Source of the DNA: Piscinibacter gummiphilus
GTDB lineage: Bacteria > Pseudomonadota > Gammaproteobacteria > Burkholderiales > Burkholderiaceae_C
Length of the DNA stretch: 64,000 nucleotides
Assembly: GCF_032681285.1 (NCBI RefSeq)
Contig: NZ_CP136336.1
Coordinates: 4,761,001 to 4,825,000, forward strand
Direction: 5' to 3'
A program made the position numbers and the translations under genes. Positions 55,308 to 62,577 of this stretch are shown here, piece by piece (within the stretch, counting starts at the first letter, position 1; each line of letters starts with the position of its first letter). The notes below the pieces were generated by a model that saw nothing but the letters and a program-made list of their open reading frames with translations, made no database searches and was not told the DNA's origin.

Positions 55308-56486
55308 TCAGCGTGCGAGGCGGATGCCGGTGAACTGCCAGGTGGCACTGGTGGGGAAGAAGTTGCGGTAGCTCGTGCGCAGGTGCGTGGGTGGCGTGGC
55401 GAGCGAGCCGCCGCGCAACACCATCTGGTTCACCATGAACTTGCCGTTGTACTCACCGACGGCGCCGGCACTGGCGCGAAAATCGGGGTACGGGAGGTAG
55501 GCGCTCGAGGTCCATTGCCAGGCGTGGCTGGTGAGCTGGTGCAGCTCGGGGCAGGTGGCGGCGGCGTGCTCCCACTCCGCTTCGGTGGGCAGGCGTGCAC
55601 CGGCCCATCGGGCGTAGGCGTCGGCTTCGTAGTAACTCAGGTGCAGCACGGGCTCGTGGGCCTGCAGCTCGCGCAGACCCGAGAGGCCGAAGGCTTGCCA
55701 GCCATTCGCGGCACGCTGCCAGTAGAGCGGGTGCTCGCGCGACTGCGCCTTCACCCAGTCCCACCCTTCCGAGAGCCACAGGGCTGGCTCGCGATAACCA
55801 CCCGCTTCGATGAAACCGGCGTATTCGGCATTGCTGACGAGGCGCGACGCCACCTCATAGCGCTGCAAGTAGGCCGAGTGGCGCGGGCCTTCGTTGTCAA
55901 AGGCGAAACCCGCGCCGTCGTGGCCGATCTGCACCACGCCTTCTTCGAACGCGTGCCATTGCAGTGGCGATGCGGGCGCGCTCGCACTCATCTCGGCTTC
56001 TCGGTACGCGGGCTTCAGCGGGTTGCACGAGAAGAGGTGCAGCACGTCGGTGAGCAGCAGCTCCTGGTGCTGCTGCTCGTGGTGCAGCCCCAGCTCCACC
56101 AGACGCAGCGCCTCCTGCGGCAAGCGCGGCATGAGCGTGAGCACCCGTCGGTCGACGGCCGCGCGGTAGGCGCGCACCTCGTCGAGCGAAGGCCGGGTGA
56201 GCAGGCCGCGCTGCGGCCGCGGGTGCTTGACGCCCACGGCGTTGTAGTAGGAGTTGAAGAGCACGCGGTATGCGGCGGCGTGCGGCGCGAAGCCGGGCTC
56301 GAAGCGTTCGAGCACGAAGGTCTCGAAGAACCAGGTCGTGTGCGCGAGGTGCCACTTGGCGGGGCTCGCGTCGGGCATCGACTGCGCGCACGCGTCTTCG
56401 GCCGACAGCGGCGCGGCCAGCGCTTCGGTGTGCGAGCGCACCGCCCGGTAGGCGGTGGCCAGGGTGTCCGCGTCGAGTTCGTTCAT
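55308..56486 (-). CDS. egtB: Ergothioneine biosynthesis sulfoxide synthase
   Basis: This 392-residue iron enzyme joins hercynine to a cysteine-containing thiol with oxygen. The N-terminal DinB-like domain holds iron histidines in LAHTTWFFE and GLHHEQQHQE. The C-terminal FGE-sulfatase-type domain has YYEADAYARWAGARLPTEAEWE and the final RNFFPTSATWQFTGIRLAR. The start overlaps the egtD stop by 4 bases. With EgtD it gives the two-gene ergothioneine pathway; an EgtE lyase is not adjacent. Confidence 0.93.
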   Translation of the reverse strand: MNELDADTLATAYRAVRSHTEALAAPLSAEDACAQSMPDASPAKWHLAHTTWFFETFVLERFEPGFAPHAAAYRVLFNSYYNAVGVKHPRPQRGLLTRPSLDEVRAYRAAVDRRVLTLMPRLPQEALRLVELGLHHEQQHQELLLTDVLHLFSCNPLKPAYREAEMSASAPASPLQWHAFEEGVVQIGHDGAGFAFDNEGPRHSAYLQRYEVASRLVSNAEYAGFIEAGGYREPALWLSEGWDWVKAQSREHPLYWQRAANGWQAFGLSGLRELQAHEPVLHLSYYEADAYARWAGARLPTEAEWEHAAATCPELHQLTSHAWQWTSSAYLPYPDFRASAGAVGEYNGKFMVNQMVLRGGSLATPPTHLRTSYRNFFPTSATWQFTGIRLAR

Positions 56487-57400
56487 GGCGTGGCGAGCAC
56501 CACCGCGAACCAGCGCCGCTCGTCGGTCCACGCCACGCTGTGGTGGAAGCCGGCCGCGTGCAGCAGGTGGGCGAAGCCTTCGATGTCGTACTTGTAGCTG
56601 CTCTCGGTGTGGATGCGTTCGCCCGGGGCGAAGTGCCGGCCGCCGCCGGGCCAGTGCACGTCGACGTCGGTCTTGGCTTCGAGGTGCATCTCGATGCGCG
56701 AGGCCTCGTGGTTGAAGAAGGCGCGATGCCGCCACTGGTGCAGGTGGAAGTCGCTGCCCACGAGCCGGTTCACATGGTCGAGCGCGTTGAGGTTGAAGGC
56801 GGCGGTGACGCCCGCTGCGTCGTCGTAGGCGGGTTCCAGCACCGACACCTCCTTGCGCAGGTCCACGCCGATCAGCAGCGCGCCGTCGTGATCGATCAGG
56901 CGGCGCATGCGCACCAGCACGTCGAGCGCCTGCGGTCTGTCGAAATTACCGATCGACGAGCCGGGGTAGTAGACGAGCCGGTGCGCGCGCGGCAAGTCTT
57001 CCGGCAAGACGATCTCCTGCGTGAGGTCGCCGCCCACGGCGTGCACCTGCAACTGCGGCATCTCGTCGCGCAGCCGCTGTGCGGCCTCGGTGAGGAACTC
57101 GGCCGAGATGTCGACCGCCACGTAGCGCGACGCCCCGATGGCACGGCAGAGCACCCGCGCCTTCTCGCAATTGCCAGCGCCCGGCTCGATGACGATGCGC
57201 CCCGGGCCCACGCGCCGCGCAATCTCCGCCGCATGGCGCGCCAGGATCGCCTGCTCGGTGCGCGTCGGGTAGTACTCGGGCAAGCGCGTGATCTGCTCGA
57301 AGAGCCGCGAGCCCTTCGAGTCGTAGAAGTACTTGGGCGAAATGCTGGGCTGCGGCCGGCTCAGGCCTTCGATGATCTCGTGCGTGGGTTGGGCGGGCAT
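56483..57400 (-). CDS. egtD: L-histidine N-alpha-methyltransferase
   Basis: This 305-residue SAM-dependent enzyme trimethylates histidine to hercynine. The opening SPKYFYDSKGSRLFEQI and the TRTEQAIL segment are family hallmarks. The SAM site is IEPGAGNCEK, and YYPGSSIGNF is the highly conserved histidine-binding region. The C-terminus has the expected IHTESSYKY motif. The ATG at 57400 has a GGAGAGAG-like ribosome site. It is the first gene of the egtD-egtB operon. Confidence 0.95.
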   Translation of the reverse strand: MPAQPTHEIIEGLSRPQPSISPKYFYDSKGSRLFEQITRLPEYYPTRTEQAILARHAAEIARRVGPGRIVIEPGAGNCEKARVLCRAIGASRYVAVDISAEFLTEAAQRLRDEMPQLQVHAVGGDLTQEIVLPEDLPRAHRLVYYPGSSIGNFDRPQALDVLVRMRRLIDHDGALLIGVDLRKEVSVLEPAYDDAAGVTAAFNLNALDHVNRLVGSDFHLHQWRHRAFFNHEASRIEMHLEAKTDVDVHWPGGGRHFAPGERIHTESSYKYDIEGFAHLLHAAGFHHSVAWTDERRWFAVVLATP

Positions 57401-57679
57401 GCTCTCTCCTCGTGTGCGGCCTGCGGGACTTCCAGCAGGCCATGGTCGTCGGAGGCATCGCACCCGCACAAGCACCCTGCCACGCCCTGACAGCGCATCT
57501 GAGCCTGGTGGTCGACACATCCCCGACACGGCAACCCTGCGACCTGACCGCCGCAGTGTGGGCCGCGGCCTTCATGTCGTGTTGTGAGCAGGGTTTCTTA
57601 CGCCGGGGTTCGGCAAGTGACATGCCACTGCGGGGTTTCCCGCACCCGCCGGCGCGCGCTGCAGCGGCGCGCCTGCAGC

Positions 57680-58306
57680 TCAGGCCCAGCTCGGTTTACG
57701 ACGCTCGGTGCCGCGTGGCGCGTAGGGCCAGTAGAGCGACTGCACCTGCTCGTAGCCCATCTCCAGGTGCTTCTTGGTAATGCGCGTCACGCCCTTGGCG
57801 ACCTGCAGGTATTCGATCCAGAAGGTGCAGATGATCCACGCGTTGACGACAAGCCGCTCCACGGCCTCGTCGGGCACCTTGAGCCGGCCGTGCTGGATGG
57901 CGTGTTGCAGCAACCGGCGGCCCGCCTCGTGAGACGCTTCCGACAGCAGCTTGTTGCGCTCGCGCAGCTCGGGCGCCAGGCCATAGAGCGACTGGGCGTC
58001 GCGGTAGAAGAAGCGCCACTCCCAGGCGAACTTGAAGAAGTCCATGATGCTGTCTTCGTTGGCCTTGTCCTGCTCGATGTGCTCCATCTGCCGGCGGGCC
58101 ATCTCGCCCAGGGCCAGCTCGAACTGGTCGAAGAGCGCCAGCACGATCTGGTCCTTCTTCTTGAAGTAGTAGTAGAGGTTGCCTTCGTTGATGCCCACGG
58201 TGGCCGCGATCTCGGCGGTGGTGACGGCGCCCGGCCCCTTCTCGTTGAAGAGGCGGCGGCAGGTTTCAAGCACGCGCTCGCGGGTCGTGATCGGGGCTTT
58301 GCTCAT
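57680..58306 (-). CDS. TetR family transcriptional regulator
   Basis: This regulator of 208 residues has the N-terminal helix-turn-helix VTTAEIAATVGINEGNLYYYF at about 25-45. Its long helical C-terminus begins QIVLALFDQFELALGEM and resembles TetR_C regulators of the AcrR-like type. It is divergent from the short-chain dehydrogenase gene with 84 bases between the starts, so it probably represses that gene and itself. Confidence 0.9.
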   Translation of the reverse strand: MSKAPITTRERVLETCRRLFNEKGPGAVTTAEIAATVGINEGNLYYYFKKKDQIVLALFDQFELALGEMARRQMEHIEQDKANEDSIMDFFKFAWEWRFFYRDAQSLYGLAPELRERNKLLSEASHEAGRRLLQHAIQHGRLKVPDEAVERLVVNAWIICTFWIEYLQVAKGVTRITKKHLEMGYEQVQSLYWPYAPRGTERRKPSWA

Positions 58307-58390
58307 GCCACGATTGTCGCCACAAACCCGACGCACTCACCCGGGCAAGCACGGATGGGAGGCGTAAGGTATGCACCTTAGAGTGACCCG

Positions 58391-59239
58391 ATGAACACGT
58401 CCTCCTTCCGCCCCGTGGCGGTCATCACCGGCGCGGGCAGCGGCATCGGCCGCAGCCTGGCGCTGCGCCTGGCCCGGCGCGGCCACGACCTCGCGCTGTG
58501 CGAGATCAACGCCCTTCGGCTGGGCGAGGTCGCGCGCGAAGCGCGTGCGCTCGGCGCACGCGTCAGCGAGCACGTGGTCGACGTGGCCGATGCCCGCGCC
58601 GTGGCCGCGCTGCCCGCTGCGGTGGAAGCCGAGCACACCCGCGTGAGCGCCGTGTTCAACAACGCCGGGGTGTCGGCCTACGGCGACTTCCGCCAGCAGC
58701 CGGTGGCCGACTTCGAGTGGGTGATCGGCATCAACTTCTGGGGCGTGGTCAACATGTCGCGCGCCTTCCTGCCGCTCCTGCTGCGCGAGAAGGCCGCGCA
58801 GCTCGTCAACGTGTCGAGCGTGTTCGGCTTCGTCGGCGTGCCGGGGCAGACGGCCTATTGCGCGAGCAAGTTCGCGGTGCGCGGCTTCACCGAAGCGCTG
58901 CGCCACGAGCTCGAAGCGACCGGCGTGCGTGTGGTGCAGGTGCACCCGGGCGGCATCAAGACCCACATCGCACACGACATGCGCCACCTCGAGAGCGTCG
59001 ACGCCACCGCGCGCAAGGCCCTGGCCGACGGCTTCGTGCAGAACGCACGCACCACCGCCGACGAAGCCGCCGAGTGCATCCTCGCGGGTCTGGACAAGGG
59101 CCTCGTGCGCATCCGCATCGGGGCCGATGCCCGCTTCCTCGACCGGCTGGCGCGGCTGATGCCGGTGCGCTATTGGGGGTTGCTCAAGAAGCGCGCCCAG
59201 CGCGCCGCCGCCGAGCGGCAGGCGGCCGCAGCCTCGTAG
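58391..59239 (+). CDS. Short-chain dehydrogenase/reductase
   Basis: This 282-residue classical SDR has the coenzyme motif TGAGSGIG at 14-21, NNAGVSAYG near 90 and the catalytic YxxxK in QTAYCASKFAVRG. A serine lies in VNVSSVFGFVG. The basic C-terminus (LLKKRAQRAAAERQ) may contact membranes. The adjacent TetR regulator suggests a lipid or fatty alcohol substrate, but this is not shown by the sequence. Confidence 0.92.
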   Translation: MNTSSFRPVAVITGAGSGIGRSLALRLARRGHDLALCEINALRLGEVAREARALGARVSEHVVDVADARAVAALPAAVEAEHTRVSAVFNNAGVSAYGDFRQQPVADFEWVIGINFWGVVNMSRAFLPLLLREKAAQLVNVSSVFGFVGVPGQTAYCASKFAVRGFTEALRHELEATGVRVVQVHPGGIKTHIAHDMRHLESVDATARKALADGFVQNARTTADEAAECILAGLDKGLVRIRIGADARFLDRLARLMPVRYWGLLKKRAQRAAAERQAAAAS

Positions 59240-60013
59240 TCAGAGCCTGCGCGCGACGATGAAGAGACGGCGAAACGGGAACACCGTGGTGCCGTCGGCC
59301 CGCATCGGATAGGCCAAGGCCACCCGCGCCGCGTAGTCGCGCTCGAAGGCCTCGCGCTCGGCCGGGTCGTCGAGGGCATTGAGGAAGGTCGAGAGCCAGG
59401 TGCCCTTGGTCCATTCTTTCACCGGGTCGGGGCCAGTGAGCACCTGGTGGTATTCGGTTTCCCACAGGTCGATGTCCCGCGCCAGCGGGGCCAACAGGTC
59501 GTAGTACCACGCTGGATCCTCCACCGGCTTCTTCTCGCGCAGCAAGGGCTCGAGGCGTGCGCCCCACGGGCCAGAGCGCACCGCATCGGCAATCGAAGTG
59601 TGCGACGGTGCTGCGAAGTTGCGCGGCATCTGCACCGCGAGCACGCCGCCGGAAACGAGCTGCTGCATCAGGTGGGTGAAGAGCGCCGTGTGGTCGTGCA
59701 GCCAGTGCAGCGCGGCGTTGGAATAGATCAGGTCGGCCGGTGCGTCGGCCTTCCAGCCCGCCAGGTCTTGGTGCTGCCAGCGCAGGTTGGGCAAGGGGTC
59801 GCCCGCCTGCTCGAGCATCGCCGCCGACGCGTCGACGCCGATCACCTGGGCCATCGGCCAGCGCTCGGCCATCAGCCGGCTCAACTGGCCAGCGCCGCAA
59901 CCGAGGTCGTACACGGTGCGTGGTGCCTCAAGCGACACACGGGCCAGCAGCTCCAGCGCGGGACGCAGGCGCGGCTGCTCGAACTTCAGGTACTGCGACG
60001 GGTTCCAGCTCAT
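59240..60013 (-). CDS. tam: Trans-aconitate 2-methyltransferase
   Basis: This 257-residue SAM-dependent enzyme methylates trans-aconitate, a by-product of aconitase that inhibits it. The start MSWNPSQYLKFEQPRLRPA is the family signature. The SAM motif is VYDLGCGAGQLS, and YSNAALHWLHDH is also conserved. The C-terminus carries VLTGPDPVKEWTKGTWL. It converges on the SDR gene, with the two stops adjacent. Confidence 0.93.
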   Translation of the reverse strand: MSWNPSQYLKFEQPRLRPALELLARVSLEAPRTVYDLGCGAGQLSRLMAERWPMAQVIGVDASAAMLEQAGDPLPNLRWQHQDLAGWKADAPADLIYSNAALHWLHDHTALFTHLMQQLVSGGVLAVQMPRNFAAPSHTSIADAVRSGPWGARLEPLLREKKPVEDPAWYYDLLAPLARDIDLWETEYHQVLTGPDPVKEWTKGTWLSTFLNALDDPAEREAFERDYAARVALAYPMRADGTTVFPFRRLFIVARRL

Positions 60014-60058
60014 GCGGCGGATGGTGCGCCTGCCGCGCCGGCCTGTAAACCGCGGACG

Positions 60059-60454
60059 CTAGTTCCCGCGCTCGACGATCGCCTTCATCTGCACCGTGAG
60101 CGACTTGCGGCCTGCCACGTTGGTGCTGCGCCAGGCCGTGAGCGCGAGTTCGAGAAATGCAGTTTCCGCAGCGGTGGGTGCGGCACTCTTGCGCGGCTCG
60201 TCGAGCCAGTTCACGTGCCGGCCGCACATCACCTCGATCTGCCGCGCGAGCTTGTCGCCGATGGGGCGAGACGACTTGATCTGGCTCCACATGCTGGGCG
60301 AGATCTGCAGCTTGGCAGCGAAGGCCTGCTCGAGCCCTTTGGGCGATGCGCCCGCCGCGACGGCCTGCTCGGCATGTTCTTGAAAGAGCGCGAGCACGTT
60401 GTGCCGGCGCGTAAGGGTGATGTTCGCCACGAGGTCGTGTGTGTGCGGATGCAA
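60059..60454 (-). CDS. Cro/CI-like DNA-binding protein
   Basis: This protein of about 131 residues has a predicted lambda-repressor-type helix-turn-helix: LEQAFAAKLQISPSMWSQIK followed by SSRPIGDKLARQIEVMCG and the typical WLDEP end. A C-terminal helical part of about 45 residues is unassigned. No ATG lies in frame; TTG at 60454 and GTG at 60430 are candidate starts, neither with a clear ribosome site. It faces a small transcription unit across overlapping TGTCG palindromes that are its likely operators. Confidence 0.78.
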   Translation of the reverse strand: MHPHTHDLVANITLTRRHNVLALFQEHAEQAVAAGASPKGLEQAFAAKLQISPSMWSQIKSSRPIGDKLARQIEVMCGRHVNWLDEPRKSAAPTAAETAFLELALTAWRSTNVAGRKSLTVQMKAIVERGN

Positions 60455-60457
60455 CGA

Positions 60458-60475
60458 TGTCGAACGACATTGTCG
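60458..60475. promoter_or_regulatory. Overlapping palindromic operators of the Cro/CI-like protein
   Basis: Two dyads share a half-site: TGTCG-AA-CGACA at 60458-60469 and CGACA-T-TGTCG at 60465-60475. Three TGTCG half-sites in 18 bases lie between the repressor start and the divergent promoter. Confidence 0.6.
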
Positions 60476-60482
60476 CAGGGGG

Positions 60483-60511
60483 TTGACGAGTCGGGTAAAG
60501 AGTCTTTACAG
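60483..60511 (+). promoter_or_regulatory. Predicted sigma70 promoter of the small unit
   Basis: A -35 TTGACG and a -10 TTACAG are separated by exactly 17 bases. It lies just right of the TGTCG operators, so a repressor bound there could block it. Confidence 0.6.
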
Positions 60512-60559
60512 TCCGCTTCCTCGCTCGCAAGAGCATCCGTTTTCAATCAAGGCTGCATC

Positions 60560-60721
60560 GTGACAACCCGCAAGCACATCGACCGCAACACGCAAGGAAG
60601 CGCCCAGCGCGACCTGCATGCGTTCGCCTGTGCATTCGGGGGCATCGCGATGACGTCGCTGGGTGATGCGCGGCTTGATCGCAGCGAGCCCATCACGACA
60701 CCGGGAAAGGGAGGCGCCTAG
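60560..60721 (+). CDS. Possible small protein of 53 residues
   Basis: A GTG at 60560 opens a short frame (MTTRKHIDRNTQGSAQRD and onward) with no domain I recognise. Support is contextual: a good promoter lies about 50 bases upstream and a strong terminator starts 31 bases after the stop. No Shine-Dalgarno site is clear, so the transcript could instead be a small non-coding RNA. Confidence 0.4.
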   Translation: MTTRKHIDRNTQGSAQRDLHAFACAFGGIAMTSLGDARLDRSEPITTPGKGGA

Positions 60722-60751
60722 GCGCACACCCTTCACGCTCTGCACCGCAGA

Positions 60752-60782
60752 GGCCCGGTTTCCGAAAGGAACCGGGCCTTTT
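60752..60782 (+). terminator. Intrinsic terminator of the small unit
   Basis: A 9-bp stem (GGCCCGGTT / AACCGGGCC) is extended by CC-GAAA-GG in the loop. It is followed by a run of four T residues. Confidence 0.85.
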
Positions 60783-61210
60783 GCTTTGCTGGACCCACCT
60801 TGGCGCATCGGCGCCCAGGTCGCGGCTCTCCGGAGCCGCAGCTCTTTAACAATTTGCCGCAGGACATGCGCCGGTACTGGCCGGAAAGCGTCCTGCACGA
60901 AGCGCGGAAGGCGAGCCCTCGTTCCACGGGGGCCGCCGACCGCCTCACTTCGGCTGTGCCCATGCACTCCGCAGTCCGCAAACCTGGTGTGGGCGGCTCG
61001 GGATGTGCATGGCGGCGTCGACCCCTGGACCCAGGTCGCACGCCAGCCCCTGTGCAGCGAGACACCGACGCCTGACGAGGCGCTCGCGTGTGGACACAGC
61101 CGAAGTGGGATTCGTATTGAACAGGAGCCTGCGTGGAGCTCACGCTTCGCAGGCGGAAATCGGCCGCAACGATTGGGCGGCGCCGGAACCCGTGACCGGA
61201 TGGACTTTTT
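60783..61210 (+). other. Leader region of the tRNA array
   Basis: I see no convincing coding region here. The stretch holds a boxA-like element at its start and two hairpins: GCAGGAC/GTCCTGC around 60858-60895, and GCCTGCG/CGCAGGC around 61129-61156. It probably forms the untranslated 5' leader of the array transcript. Confidence 0.5.
60841..60854 (+). promoter_or_regulatory. BoxA antitermination element
   Basis: GCTCTTTAACAATT matches the boxA of E. coli rRNA operons (GCTCTTTAACAA), the NusB/S10 binding site that protects untranslated RNA from Rho. It lies about 370 bases upstream of the first tRNA. Confidence 0.7.
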
Positions 61211-61286
61211 GCCGAGATAGCTCAGTCGGTAGAGCGGCGCGTTGAAAGCGCGTGCGTCGGGGGATCGAAGCCCTCTCTCGGCACCA
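61211..61286 (+). tRNA. tRNA-Phe (GAA), atypical T-loop
   Basis: This is a 76-nt cloverleaf with a 7-bp acceptor stem (GCCGAGA/TCTCGGC), an ACCA end, D-stem GCTC/GAGC, and anticodon loop TTGAAAG giving GAA. The T-loop reads ATCGAAG instead of TTCGANN, so the near-universal T54 is A and the T54-A58 pair cannot form. It is first in the array. Confidence 0.82.
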
Positions 61287-61293
61287 GTTGCAT

Positions 61294-61370
61294 ACCTCGT
61301 TAGCTCAGTGGATGAGAGCGCCTGCCGACGAAGCAGGAGGTCGCACGTTCGAATCGTGCACGAGGTGCCA
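61294..61370 (+). tRNA. tRNA-Arg (ACG), G33 instead of U33
   Basis: This is a 77-nt cloverleaf with a perfect acceptor stem ACCTCGT/ACGAGGT, discriminator G and encoded CCA. D, anticodon and T stems are complete (T-loop TTCGAAT). The anticodon loop is CGACGAA, giving ACG, but position 33 is G. U33 is almost invariant in elongator tRNAs and shapes the U-turn, so decoding would be impaired. Confidence 0.82.
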
Positions 61371-61378
61371 TCTTTCAT

Positions 61379-61533
61379 CTCGACGTAGCCAAGTGGTCGA
61401 AGGCATCTGCCTGCAAAGCAGACGGCGACAGCCCGCACCCGTTCGCTCTGGGCGGCGATAGCCGACCAGGACGTCGCTACGCGACGGGCCGAAGGCCGAG
61501 GGCAAAGCCCGAGCAATCGGGTCGTCGAGTCCA
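61379..61533 (+). tRNA. tRNA-Cys (GCA) with 69-nt insertion in the T-loop
   Basis: The two halves pair precisely: acceptor CTCGACG/CGTCGAG, discriminator T and CCA at 61530-61533, T-stem ACCCG (61437-61441) / CGGGT (61518-61522). Anticodon loop CTGCAAA gives GCA, and U73 is the Cys identity base. The T-loop is split as TTCG (61442-61445) and AAT (61515-61517) by 69 bases; joined they give the perfect TTCGAAT. The variable arm is 14 nt with a GGC/GCC stem, long for tRNA-Cys. Without the insert the RNA would be 86 nt. Confidence 0.75.
61446..61514 (+). other. Structured insertion in the tRNA-Cys T-loop
   Basis: The 69-nt insert can close on itself with GCTC/GAGC (using G57) and GGGC/GCCC around a bulged T. 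Inside are three hairpins: GGC-GATA-GCC, CGTCGC-TAC-GCGACG and GGCC-GAA-GGCC. An alternative GGGC-AAA-GCCC hairpin competes with the closing stem. It is too short for a group I intron. Confidence 0.65.
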
Positions 61534-61542
61534 TTCTTCTTT

Positions 61543-61618
61543 CTCGGTGTGGCGCAGTTGGCAGCGCGCGTGCTTTGGGAGCATGAGGCCGTCCGTTCGA
61601 TCCGGACCACCGAGACCA
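61543..61618 (+). tRNA. tRNA-Pro (TGG)
   Basis: This is a 76-nt cloverleaf with acceptor CTCGGTG/CACCGAG, whose C1-G72 pair is typical of Pro, and an ACCA end. D-stem GCGC/GCGC, anticodon loop TTTGGGA (TGG) and T-arm GTCCG-TTCGATC-CGGAC are all complete. This copy looks functional. Confidence 0.9.
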
Positions 61619-61643
61619 GCTTTTTCAGAACGTGCGTTGAGGA

Positions 61644-61717
61644 GTGACCGTAGCTCAAGGGTAGAGCCCCGGCTTGTGGCGTCGGTGGTGTCGGTTCGAG
61701 TCCGACCGGTCACCCCT
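61644..61717 (+). tRNA. tRNA-His (GTG), no encoded CCA
   Basis: The cloverleaf has acceptor GTGACCG/CGGTCAC, C73, anticodon loop TTGTGGC (GTG) and a complete T-arm. The base before position 1 is A rather than the encoded G-1 of bacterial tRNA-His. The 3' end reads CCT rather than CCA, unlike its neighbours. The variable loop is only 4 nt. Confidence 0.8.
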
Positions 61718-61743
61718 CAGCGCATGTGATTCATTCCTCAACC

Positions 61744-61828
61744 CCCCTCGTGGCGAAATAGGCAGACGCACCGGTCTCAGAAACCGGGGCCGCAAGGCAT
61801 GTCCGTTCGACTCGGACCGAGGGGACCA
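61744..61828 (+). tRNA. tRNA-Leu (CAG)
   Basis: This is an 85-nt class II tRNA with acceptor CCCCTCG/CGAGGGG, ACCA end, anticodon loop CTCAGAA (CAG), a long variable arm with a GCC/GGC stem and T-arm GTCCG-TTCGACT-CGGAC. It looks functional. Confidence 0.92.
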
Positions 61829-61833
61829 ACAAA

Positions 61834-61910
61834 CGGGGCGTAGTCGAGAGGCCTCAGACAGCCGGCTTTGACCCGGTGTTACGCAGGTTCGAATCCTGCC
61901 GCCCCTGCCA
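61834..61910 (+). tRNA. tRNA-Gln (TTG)
   Basis: This is a 77-nt tRNA with acceptor CGGGGCG/CGCCCCT (C1 opposite T72, fitting the weak first pair preferred by GlnRS), G73 and encoded CCA. Anticodon loop CTTTGAC gives TTG. The T-arm GCAGG-TTCGAAT-CCTGC is perfect. It lies 40 bases before the HNH gene. Confidence 0.85.
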
Positions 61911-61950
61911 CTCAACCATCGAAACACTGGCTGCAAAAAGGAGGCCACCC

Positions 61951-62529
61951 ATGCACCAAGACAACCACAGCCATGTGCTGCAACTCGACCTCCAGGGCAC
62001 GCCCCAAGCGTGGATCTCGCTCGAACAGGCCGCCTTGCACGTGGCCACGGGCTCGGTCGCATGGGTGGATGGCGATGGGCCGCTCGCCACCTTGCGCGGC
62101 GGCTTCAACGTCATCCGCCAGCGCCAATCGCTGATCGAGGTGCACCCGATCGTCGCCCTGCGCGGTGCGTCGCGCATCAACCTGCACGACATCGTGCCGG
62201 CGATCACGAAGCACAAGCTCTTTCGCCGCGACCGCCACACCTGCGCCTACTGCGGCGAGGTGTTTGGCGACCGCGACCTGCAGTGCGAACACATCCAGCC
62301 CGAGTCGCGTGGTGGCGCCTGGAGCTGGATGAACCTCGTCACCGCCTGCGCTTACTGCAATGGCCGCAAGGCCGACCGCACGCCGGAGGAAGCCGGCATG
62401 CCCTTGCTGTACCTGCCTTACGTGCCGAGCCGCTTCGAGAACTTCCTGCTCGAAGGCCGCCGCATCCGTGCCGACGTGCACGAGTGGCTGGCCGCACGCC
62501 TGCCCAAGGGATCGCGTCTGCACGCTTGA
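61951..62529 (+). CDS. HNH endonuclease
   Basis: This 192-residue protein has an N-terminal domain of about 85 residues (VLQLDLQGTPQAWISLEQA) and a C-terminal HNH domain. The nuclease core has a zinc CxxC pair in TCAYCGEVF, the EHIQPESRGG catalytic histidine segment, NLVTACAYCNGRKADRTP with the second CxxC, and a basic end. AAGGAGG lies 5 bases before the ATG at 61951. The gene follows directly after the tRNA array, so DNA or tRNA may be its target. McrA/phage-type HNH proteins cut DNA; RNA cleavage here is only a hypothesis. Confidence 0.92.
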   Translation: MHQDNHSHVLQLDLQGTPQAWISLEQAALHVATGSVAWVDGDGPLATLRGGFNVIRQRQSLIEVHPIVALRGASRINLHDIVPAITKHKLFRRDRHTCAYCGEVFGDRDLQCEHIQPESRGGAWSWMNLVTACAYCNGRKADRTPEEAGMPLLYLPYVPSRFENFLLEGRRIRADVHEWLAARLPKGSRLHA

Positions 62530-62577
62530 GTGTGCGGGGGCGGTCCCGCCTCCACTCACTCAACCGAAAGACGCATC

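Noticed and set aside
61446..61514. Group I intron in tRNA-Cys
   Set aside because: At 69 nt it is far below the size of group I introns, it lies in the T-loop rather than the anticodon loop, and no core motif is visible.
61379..61533. Selenocysteine tRNA because of the long variable arm
   Set aside because: The acceptor is 7 bp and the T-stem 5 bp, the anticodon is GCA with U73, and no selA/selB gene is nearby.
61003..62062. Several open frames across the tRNA array
   Set aside because: They overlap well-formed tRNAs, change strand and have no ribosome sites; they are by-products of high GC content.
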